Below the pieces are notes generated by a model. It was not told the DNA's origin. It searched no databases and was given only the letters and a program-made list of their open reading frames with translations. DNA of 19,176 nt from assembly GCA_964393895.1 (NCBI GenBank), contig CAYMWP010000092.1:1-19176 (forward strand), in the 5' to 3' direction. Each line of letters begins with the position of its first letter. Position 1 is the stretch's first letter. Below are positions 13,092 through 19,176 of this stretch, piece by piece. The translations under genes and the position numbers were made by a program. Source of the DNA: B4-G1 sp964393895 (GTDB lineage Bacteria > Chloroflexota > Anaerolineae > B4-G1).

Positions 13092-13751
13092 TTACTCCTT
13101 TTTTGGGCATCTCGCCACTACCTCGGCCCAGGAACCGAGCAGCCCGACTCGTGGCTCCAGCACCTCAAACCCCGCCGCCTCGACCAGACCTGGCAGGTCA
13201 GGTACGGCGTGGGCGGTGGTCTGGGTGAGCAGCCAGGTGACGGCGGCCAGGGGAGCTCGCAGCACGGCGATGAGCAGCCGCTTCCAGGGTTGCCTGGGGC
13301 GGACTTTGTCGGCCAGCAGGAGCAGCCCAGCGGGGCGCAGCAGACGCCGGGCCTGGCGTAGAGCGTAGCGCCGCTCGTCGGGGGTCAGCTCGGAAAAGCA
13401 CAGGCCGGAGCAGATGGCGTCAAAGTTGCCGTTGGGGAGGGCATCCAGTTCTGCTACGCCCATCTCCTGCCAGGTGATGCGACCTGCGATTCCGGCTATT
13501 TCTGCCTTCTGGCGGGCCACCGTCAGCATCGCCGGGTTGACGTCCAGCGCGACCACCTCGGCCCCCCGCGCCGCCGCCCGCAGAGCCAGTGCGCCGGTGC
13601 CGGTTCCTAAATCTAACACGCGCCAGCCAGGCTCAATGTGGGCGGTCAAGCGGTCGTAGGCGCGCTCTGCCTGGCCCAGGGTCAGGAGGCGAATGCCCCC
13701 GTCGTAGCGGCTGGGGGCGGATTCGAGCAGGCGCATCAGGACGATACTCAT
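13092..13751 (-). CDS. cpaM: Class I SAM methyltransferase next to the corrinoid protein (CpaM-like)
   Basis: This 219-residue protein has SAM motif I VLDLGTGTGALAL (about 45-57), the acidic motif II VVALDVN (Asp about 70) and a post-motif ICSGLCFSEL. The N-terminal LLESAPSRYDGGIRLLTLG is characteristic of a group found beside corrinoid proteins; I recall that curated annotation names this group corrinoid protein-associated methyltransferase (CpaM), and I cannot check it here. It could load a methyl group onto the corrinoid cofactor, reactivate it, or methylate a partner; the sequence does not decide. The start is only 18 bases after the cyclase stop, with no clear ribosome site, so translation probably depends on the upstream gene. 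A start at the sixth codon (Met) is possible. Confidence 0.78.
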   Translation of the reverse strand: MSIVLMRLLESAPSRYDGGIRLLTLGQAERAYDRLTAHIEPGWRVLDLGTGTGALALRAAARGAEVVALDVNPAMLTVARQKAEIAGIAGRITWQEMGVAELDALPNGNFDAICSGLCFSELTPDERRYALRQARRLLRPAGLLLLADKVRPRQPWKRLLIAVLRAPLAAVTWLLTQTTAHAVPDLPGLVEAAGFEVLEPRVGLLGSWAEVVARCPKKE

Positions 13752-13769
13752 GTCGTGAAGCGTAATGCG

Positions 13770-15416
13770 TTATTCGAGGATGCGGGTGACGTGGTACGCG
13801 GTGATGGGACGACCTACACCTTTTAGTTGCAGACAGGTGACGGGGGTGGCTTCTACTTGATTCTCGATCAGGTCATACGTGGCCTGGCTGACTAGTACCT
13901 GCCCGGCCTGGGCCACGTCGCAGATGCGCGATCCCAGGTTAGCGGCCTGTCCGATGACGGTATAGTCGGTGCGCTGTGGACAGCCCATCTCGCCGACGAT
14001 CATCTCGCCGGTGGCGATGCCGACTCCGATGGGAGCCGGTTCGATGCCGCGCATGCGCCAGTTTTCCATCACGGCTTGGTGCGTCACCTGCATCTCCAGG
14101 CCGACGCGCGTAGCGCGCAGGGCGTGATCCGGTTGGGGGAAGGGCGCGCCGAGCAGCGCCATAACCTCGTCGCCGACGAATTTATCCAGGGTGCCCTCGT
14201 GCGATAGGATGACGTCGGTCATCCGGGCCAGGTAGTCGTTGACGAACTCTACCAGCAACTCGGGATCCGTGCTCTCGGATAGGCTGGTGGAGCCTCGCAA
14301 GTCGGCGTAGAGCACGGTGAGCACCGAGCGCTCCCCTTTGAGAAAGTCCACGTCGGGGTTGGCTAACAGACGCTCCATCACGCGCGGGTCCACCGACCGC
14401 CCCAGCACTTGACGCAGCCGGCGTCGCTCCAGGCTCTCAAAGATGGCGGTGTCCATCTGGCTGCCGATGGCGCTCAGCATGCGGCGATCGTCGGCCCTGA
14501 AGCCGCGCGGCCCGTAGCGATTGACGACGCCCAAGACGCCGATAATCTCGTTGTTCAGGATGAGGGGAATGCACAGCATTGAGCGCAGTATGTTACCCAG
14601 GTCGTTGCGACAGACCATCTCTGCTCGCCGCAGTGACTCGTTGGCTATCTGGTCCACCACCTCGTAGTAGGGGGACACCCTGAACAGGTCGTCGCGGGTG
14701 GTGGCTCGTAACTCGAGCCGCTTTCCGGTCTGGTTGTAGAGCATGACGAACCCGGCCTCGGCCTGGACGACCGAGCGCAGTTCCTGGAGCACGCTGCCGA
14801 GCATCTCGTCGAAGGGAAGGTGCCGGTCGCGGATGCGGTCCACCCGGTAGATGGTTTCCAGTTCCTTGTTCCGTTGTTGGAGGTCGTAGTAGGCGTATCC
14901 CTGGATCACGGCCGAGTCTATCTGGCTTTCGGCGGTCTTGAGCAATTCAACTTCATTCTGATCAAAGGGGGGATGAGAGCGGGCGAGCAGCAGCGCGCCT
15001 AATCGTTCGTCCTCTCCCATGACGATAGGGACAGCCGCCAATTGCAGACCGTCCGGCAGATCCGCCCCGGGTAGCAATTGACTCCCTTCCCATAGGATGA
15101 CGTCGTCGGCCTCGGCGGCCCGCGCGGCCAGTTCCTGTACGCTGGCTGACACCAGTAGGCCGAGTTGTTCGCTGTGGTCGTTGATCGCTTTCAGCTCTAC
15201 TTCCCCCGTCTCGCGGTCCAACAGGCACAGCAGGCAGAGGTCGGCCTGCAGGTGGTCGGTGAGGGTGTTGGCGATGCCGGCCAGCATCGCCGCTGGCTCG
15301 GTGGCGGTGTCGCGGATATGGTCAATCGCCAGGGTCAGGTCGAGTTCTTTTTGCTTCAGCGCGATACGTTCACGCAGAGCTTGTATGGTTTGTTCGGCTG
15401 TTTCCTTGCTCACCAT
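13770..15416 (-). CDS. GAF-GAF class III adenylate cyclase
   Basis: The 548-residue soluble protein begins with a coiled-coil-like helix, then two GAF domains (about 40-172 and 200-328), an alpha-helical linker and a class III cyclase domain (about 362-545). Metal-binding Asp372 (LYADLRGS) and Asp416 (FVGDEV), base-specifying Lys412 and Asp484 (TDYTVIG), and the transition-state Asn493/Arg497 (NLGSR) are all present, so it should be active and make cAMP from ATP. The GAF domains probably sense a small ligand, redox state or light; no chromophore cysteine can be assigned with certainty. AAGGAGG lies only two bases before ATG 15416 but five before the next codon, GTG 15413, which may be the true start. 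It heads the minus-strand operon with the methyltransferase and the HgcAB-like gene. Confidence 0.9.
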   Translation of the reverse strand: MVSKETAEQTIQALRERIALKQKELDLTLAIDHIRDTATEPAAMLAGIANTLTDHLQADLCLLCLLDRETGEVELKAINDHSEQLGLLVSASVQELAARAAEADDVILWEGSQLLPGADLPDGLQLAAVPIVMGEDERLGALLLARSHPPFDQNEVELLKTAESQIDSAVIQGYAYYDLQQRNKELETIYRVDRIRDRHLPFDEMLGSVLQELRSVVQAEAGFVMLYNQTGKRLELRATTRDDLFRVSPYYEVVDQIANESLRRAEMVCRNDLGNILRSMLCIPLILNNEIIGVLGVVNRYGPRGFRADDRRMLSAIGSQMDTAIFESLERRRLRQVLGRSVDPRVMERLLANPDVDFLKGERSVLTVLYADLRGSTSLSESTDPELLVEFVNDYLARMTDVILSHEGTLDKFVGDEVMALLGAPFPQPDHALRATRVGLEMQVTHQAVMENWRMRGIEPAPIGVGIATGEMIVGEMGCPQRTDYTVIGQAANLGSRICDVAQAGQVLVSQATYDLIENQVEATPVTCLQLKGVGRPITAYHVTRILE

Positions 15417-15436
15417 ATCCTCCTTGATCGTTCGCT

Positions 15437-15451
15437 AGGACGCAGATTAAC
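15437..15451. repeat. AGGACGCAGATTAAC repeat, left arm
   Basis: This perfect 15-base inverted match to 15658-15672 lies in the leader of the cyclase operon. The core resembles the GACGCAGATTAACGC short repeats seen between genes of many large bacterial genomes. Confidence 0.7.
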
Positions 15452-15478
15452 CCTGATCCACTTTGGGTTGTTGCATCA

Positions 15479-15484
15479 ATTATA
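15479..15484 (-). promoter_or_regulatory. Extended -10 promoter of the cyclase operon
   Basis: On the minus strand the box reads TGGTATAAT, a perfect extended -10. No good -35 is visible (TTCACC at 15 bases is the best). The predicted transcript starts about 55 bases ahead of the cyclase start and would include the AGGACGCAGATTAAC repeat in its leader. Confidence 0.65.
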
Positions 15485-15556
15485 CCATTCTATCGTCCAG
15501 GTGAACATTCTCTAGGGCGGCTCTTTTGTGATACGGCTGCCAGGGTCGCGCGCCGC

Positions 15557-15585
15557 TTTGCCGGGTAAGGGCATCGTGATATAAT
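15557..15585 (+). promoter_or_regulatory. Extended -10 promoter of the STAND/BTAD regulator
   Basis: TATAAT at 15580-15585 is preceded by TGA, giving a TGATATAAT extended -10. A weak -35 (TTTGCC at 15557, 17-base spacing) is present. The transcript would begin near 15592, leaving a leader of 90-150 bases depending on the start codon. Confidence 0.65.
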
Positions 15586-15657
15586 TTCAAACGTCACTGG
15601 TAGCCGGACTGATTCCTGCCCCAGCAGCGCCTGTTTTACGACGGAGATTCGGTCGGC

Positions 15658-15672
15658 GTTAATCTGCGTCCT
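15658..15672. repeat. GTTAATCTGCGTCCT repeat, right arm
   Basis: This is the exact reverse complement of 15437-15451. The pair encloses both divergent promoters in a 236-base segment. Confidence 0.7.
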
Positions 15673-15679
15673 CAAAGAT

Positions 15680-18600
15680 TTGTCAGTCAACCAGGTCAAA
15701 GTAGTAACTTTCAAACAAGGAACCAATATCCTTGAGGGAATCTTGCCTATCGGATCTGCTCTAATCCGTTCTAAACTTTTGGCGCCCAGCCAGACCAATC
15801 TCTTGCATCGGCCGCGGGTATACGAAGCTGTGGCGCGTGGGCTCGAGTGCAAACTGACCCTTGTCTCGGCCCCGGCCGGCTATGGCAAGACATTGGCGCT
15901 GGTGGACTTTGCGCGGCACAGCCCTGTACCGGTGTGCTGGTACACCGCCGACGAACGCGACCGTGACCTAAATACATTCATCGCTTACCTGGCGGGCGCC
16001 ATCGGTGAGCGATTCTCCGGCTTTGACGGGCGCCTGCAAGCAGCCCTGGATTCCCTATCCCTAGAACCAGTCCACGACTTGACCGGCGCCGTGGGGGCGC
16101 TGGTCAACGAGATGCTAGAGATTGACTCTCCCTTCGTCCTCGTGGTGGACAACTACGAAACACTGGATACCATCTCCAACGTCCGCGCGTTCGTCCACCA
16201 CCTGCTCCAAGTACTGCCCTCCAACTGCCACCTGATGATGGGCAGTCGCGTGCTGCCCGACGTTCCCGTCACGTACCTGGTCGCCAAGCGCCAACTCGTC
16301 GGCCTGACCGATCAGAACTTGCGCTTTGACGCCGAGGAAATACGAGAGCTCCTGTGTCTATCGCAGATCGAAATATCGCCGAGCCAGGCGGAAGCGCTGG
16401 TCGCCAACTCGGAGGGCTGGATCACGGGGATCCTGTTGCTGGCCGATCTACTGGGCGAGGAGGCCCAGGCGGTACTGCTCGACGCGGGCAAGGCGACCGC
16501 TGAGACGTACGATTTTCTGGCCGGCGAGGCGCTGAATCGGCAACCACCCGATATTCAGCACTTTTTGCGCACCTCGTCCGTGTTACGCGAGATGTCGCCC
16601 CGGTTGTGCCGCCAGATCATGCAGATCGAAGAGCCACACGCCCTGCTGGCGGAAGTGGAACGGCGCAATCTCTTTGTCACCCGTTTTGGGAGGGGGGGAG
16701 CGGCGACCTATCGCTACCACAACCTGTTCCGCGACCTGCTGCACGAGCAGTTGCGCCAGCGCGACCCATCTCGCTACACCGAACTCCATCTGCGCGCCGC
16801 GCGGCAGTTCGAACAGACCAACGACATCGAAGAAACGGTGTACCACTATCTGGCCGCCGAGAGCTATGCCAATGCAATAACGCCGATGGAACGGGTGGCG
16901 ATGGAATGGTTCACGCGAGGGCGGGTCGAGACGCTCCTGGGATGGGCGGAGGCGTTGCCCGAGGAGGTCAGGGCACAGGCCCCGCGACTGTCGTTGTATC
17001 AGAGCAGGGCGCTCACCGACCGCTACGATTACAGAGGGGCGCGCCGGGCGCTGGCCCACGCCGAGGCCGGATTCGCTGTTCAGGGGGATGTGACCGGTCT
17101 AGCCAAGGTACACAACCAGCACGCGATGCTGACGCTCTTCGAAGGTCGCTACGAAGATGCGATAGCCGAGGCGCAGACAGCGCTGGGCACTCTGAGCCAG
17201 GACGAGGTAATAGAGCGAGCGAACGCGCAGCGCCACATTGGGATGGCCTATGTTGGGCTGGGGCGCCTTTCCGAGAGCATCGTCCAGCTACAGGATGCGC
17301 TGACGTTATTCCGGCAGGTTGACGACCCCTATATGGTGGTCAACCTGTTGCAAGACCTGGTATCCGCCCTCACTGCCCAGGGGCGCTTCGACGAAGCGGC
17401 CACGTGCCTGAGCGAGGCATTGGCGCTTGGGCGACGCTTGGGAGCGCCGACACTGCTGGCCGGGATACTCAACAATATGGGCTGGATCAACTATGTGCGC
17501 GGGGAATATCGCCAAGCGCTGGGGCTGTACGAGGAGGGCCTGACGGCGGCGCGACGTGGAGGCGACCTGCGATGGCAGGCCTACATCTCGGTGGGGATGG
17601 CCGATCTCTACCGCGACGTGGGCTTCTACGAGCGCGCCGAGCCCTTATATGACACCGGCTGGCGGATCGCCCAGGAGAATCGGCCCGGCCTGGCTGCCTA
17701 CATTCTCGCGGCTCGGGCGGACATGTGCCGCTGGCAAGCAGACCACGCGCGGGCCTACGATCTACTGGAACAGGCGCGCCAGTTGGCCCGGGATAAGGGA
17801 TTGGACTTTGAGGAGCAGGGGCTGCTACCTATCACCGAGGGAATCACACTGGCCGAGAGCAGCGATCCCCAAACCGGCATCCGCCTCCTCAGCGAGGCCG
17901 TGCAGTTCCTGGAGCAACAGGGGGCCAGGAGAGAACTGGCTCGGACCCGCTTCCTGCTGGCCAAGGCCCACTTGCTGGGCGGAGATGAGCCGCAGGCCAT
18001 CGCCCAGTTGCGCCAGGCGTTGAGCCTGGCGGAAGAGATCGGCACGGATCAGTTTGCGGTCGTGGAGGGACAACGCGCTCCGGAGCTGCTGAGGCTGGGC
18101 ATGGCCGCAGGAGTGACGGCCTGCCAGTCTATAGTCGAAAAGATAGAACGGCAAAGCGCCTTCAGGGAAGAACGAACGAGGCCTGCACCAGAAGAGGGCG
18201 CGGCGGCTCGCATGGAGATCTATGCCTTGGGGGAGGGTCGGGTTGTCCGTGACGAGCACACACTCTCTGCGTCCGAGTGGCAGACATCGGCGGCCAAAGA
18301 GTTATTCTATTACATCCTCTTGCACGGCCCCCTGGAGCGGGGCGCCATCGGAGTGGCGTTCTGGCCCGAGTTGTCCGCGAAAAAGATGAGCAATCGTTTC
18401 CACATCGCGCTCCACCGGATTCGCCAGGCCCTCGGCAGCGACATAGTGGTGGTGGAGGACGGACAGTACCGGCTGGGCGACGTGGACTACTGGCTGGACA
18501 TTGACGAGTTCGAAGGAGTGGTTGGGCGGGCGCGACTACTGCCACCCCACGACTGGCAGGCGGAAGACCTGTGGCGACGTGCAGTGGCGCTCTACCGAGG

Positions 18601-18940
18601 GGATTTGCTGCCCGAGGTGGAGCGGGTGTGGTGCGTGCCCAGGAGGGAGGCGCTCCGCGAGATGTACCTCGAAGCGTTGGTCGGTGTGGGACGGGGTCAC
18701 GAGTCACGAGGAGAGTCTGGGGAAGCGGTCGGCTGGTACAAACGGGCGCTAGGGGTGGACGAACTACGGGAAGACGTTCACCGGCGCATCATGCAATGCT
18801 ATGCCGAGGCCGGCCGGCGCTCAGAAGCCCTGGCTCAATACCATCGTTGTCGGGAGATACTGAAGCGAGAGCTGGATAGTGAGCCAGCGATCGAGACGAA
18901 AGAGTTGTACGAGCGGATAGCCGGGCAGCGACCAGACTGA
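15680..18940 (+). CDS. MalT-like STAND ATPase / TPR / BTAD transcriptional regulator
   Basis: The 1086-residue protein opens with a MalT-type STAND NTPase: LIRSKLLAPSQTNLLHRPR, Walker A APAGYGKT (64-71) and a Walker B-like VLVVDNYE (153-160). A long helical region with TPR repeats spans about 380-820 (for example NNMGWINYVRGEYRQALGLY). Instead of the LuxR HTH of MalT, the C-terminus has an OmpR-like winged helix from about 845 (LSASEWQTSAAKELFYYILL, FWPELS, FHIALHRIRQALG) and a bacterial transcriptional activator (BTAD) domain from about 930, as in SARP regulators. Ligand binding to the TPR part would license ATP-driven oligomerisation and activation. The start is uncertain: TTG 15680 has no ribosome site; TTG 15743 has GAGGGA close by and is nearer the family's usual N-terminus. 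It is divergent from the cyclase operon, a likely target by position only. Confidence 0.88.
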   Translation: MSVNQVKVVTFKQGTNILEGILPIGSALIRSKLLAPSQTNLLHRPRVYEAVARGLECKLTLVSAPAGYGKTLALVDFARHSPVPVCWYTADERDRDLNTFIAYLAGAIGERFSGFDGRLQAALDSLSLEPVHDLTGAVGALVNEMLEIDSPFVLVVDNYETLDTISNVRAFVHHLLQVLPSNCHLMMGSRVLPDVPVTYLVAKRQLVGLTDQNLRFDAEEIRELLCLSQIEISPSQAEALVANSEGWITGILLLADLLGEEAQAVLLDAGKATAETYDFLAGEALNRQPPDIQHFLRTSSVLREMSPRLCRQIMQIEEPHALLAEVERRNLFVTRFGRGGAATYRYHNLFRDLLHEQLRQRDPSRYTELHLRAARQFEQTNDIEETVYHYLAAESYANAITPMERVAMEWFTRGRVETLLGWAEALPEEVRAQAPRLSLYQSRALTDRYDYRGARRALAHAEAGFAVQGDVTGLAKVHNQHAMLTLFEGRYEDAIAEAQTALGTLSQDEVIERANAQRHIGMAYVGLGRLSESIVQLQDALTLFRQVDDPYMVVNLLQDLVSALTAQGRFDEAATCLSEALALGRRLGAPTLLAGILNNMGWINYVRGEYRQALGLYEEGLTAARRGGDLRWQAYISVGMADLYRDVGFYERAEPLYDTGWRIAQENRPGLAAYILAARADMCRWQADHARAYDLLEQARQLARDKGLDFEEQGLLPITEGITLAESSDPQTGIRLLSEAVQFLEQQGARRELARTRFLLAKAHLLGGDEPQAIAQLRQALSLAEEIGTDQFAVVEGQRAPELLRLGMAAGVTACQSIVEKIERQSAFREERTRPAPEEGAAARMEIYALGEGRVVRDEHTLSASEWQTSAAKELFYYILLHGPLERGAIGVAFWPELSAKKMSNRFHIALHRIRQALGSDIVVVEDGQYRLGDVDYWLDIDEFEGVVGRARLLPPHDWQAEDLWRRAVALYRGDLLPEVERVWCVPRREALREMYLEALVGVGRGHESRGESGEAVGWYKRALGVDELREDVHRRIMQCYAEAGRRSEALAQYHRCREILKRELDSEPAIETKELYERIAGQRPD

Positions 18941-18984
18941 AACCATTATTCAAGCGCTCCCCAGGATTCGAGCCAGACTTACCG

Positions 18985-19008
18985 AGGCTGCCACCAGGCA
19001 GCCTTTTT
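18985..19008 (+). terminator. Intrinsic terminator of the regulator gene
   Basis: AGGCTGCC (18985-18992) and GGCAGCCT (18997-19004) pair around an ACCA loop and run straight into TTTTT. It lies 45 bases after the stop codon. Confidence 0.9.
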
Positions 19009-19090
19009 GTGTATCTGTTTCGAGAACCGGACACTAAAACTTGCCACCTGTGCAATTAGCCCAGGAGGCTCCGTACTATCGCGCCATTTT

Positions 19091-19122
19091 CACCGCAGAG
19101 ATCGCAGAGAACGCTGAGAAAA
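19091..19122. repeat. CGCAGAG-type dispersed repeat
   Basis: CACCGCAGAGATCGCAGAGAACGC and the following TGAGAAAA have the same rhythm as 3153-3174. It is non-coding and of unknown function. Confidence 0.5.
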
Positions 19123-19150
19123 TCGTAACTGCTCAGCTTGGTAGCTATTT

Positions 19151-19165
19151 AGACCTCCGAGGTCT
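19151..19165. repeat. AGACCTCCGAGGTCT palindrome, single copy
   Basis: It is identical to the unit at 15-29, 11 bases from the right edge, in non-coding sequence downstream of the regulator. Confidence 0.8.
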
Positions 19166-19176
19166 CATTGCAGCTT

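Noticed and set aside
1..19176. tRNA, rRNA or CRISPR arrays
   Set aside because: I found no cloverleaf with a TTCRA arm, no rRNA-like stretch and no regularly spaced direct repeats with spacers.

Overview
The window is GC-rich, tightly packed bacterial DNA. Its family content suggests a Chloroflexota (Anaerolineae-type) genome: a 47-residue-period NHL protein, a MalT-like STAND regulator with a SARP-type C-terminus, a GAF-GAF class III cyclase, an ABC-2 exporter with a GATase-like membrane partner, and several families of short dispersed palindromes. That assignment is inference; no rRNA or marker gene is present. I see no tRNA, rRNA, CRISPR array or transposase.

Layout: (1) 1-2996, minus strand: an alpha/beta hydrolase, a DUF952 protein overlapping it by an ATGA, then a type IIG restriction-modification enzyme (Eco57I-like) that runs off the left edge and carries in-frame palindromic repeats. 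(2) 3036-3504: non-coding, with a dispersed repeat. (3) 3505-11902, plus strand: a secreted six-repeat NHL protein, a tiny Tat-signal-like ORF, a strong promoter, then an exporter block made of a signal-peptide/GATase-like two-TM protein, an ABC ATPase and two ABC-2 permeases. A GDP-mannose 4,6-dehydratase gene sits between the ATPase and the permeases. (4) 15416-11922, minus strand: an apparent three-gene operon of GAF-GAF adenylate cyclase, class I SAM methyltransferase (CpaM-like) and an HgcA-HgcB-like fusion protein. (5) 15680-18940, plus strand and divergent from the cyclase: a 1086-residue STAND/TPR/BTAD regulator followed by a clear intrinsic terminator. (6) 19009-19176: non-coding, with dispersed repeats.

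The most interesting item is the HgcA-HgcB-like fusion. It has a corrinoid-binding domain with a cap-helix motif resembling the mercury methylation protein HgcA (NVWC kept, but followed by AAAGG rather than AAGK), about four membrane helices and a C-terminal two-cluster ferredoxin. It lacks the extra cysteines HgcB uses for mercury. With a dedicated SAM methyltransferase upstream, this looks like a membrane corrinoid methyl-transfer system of unknown substrate, placed behind a putative cAMP-producing sensor.

A second theme is small mobile palindromes. AGACCTCSGAGGTCT units occur at both ends of the window and in the methyltransferase/HgcAB-like intergenic gap. Two adjacent copies lie inside the restriction enzyme reading frame just before its expected NPPY motif.
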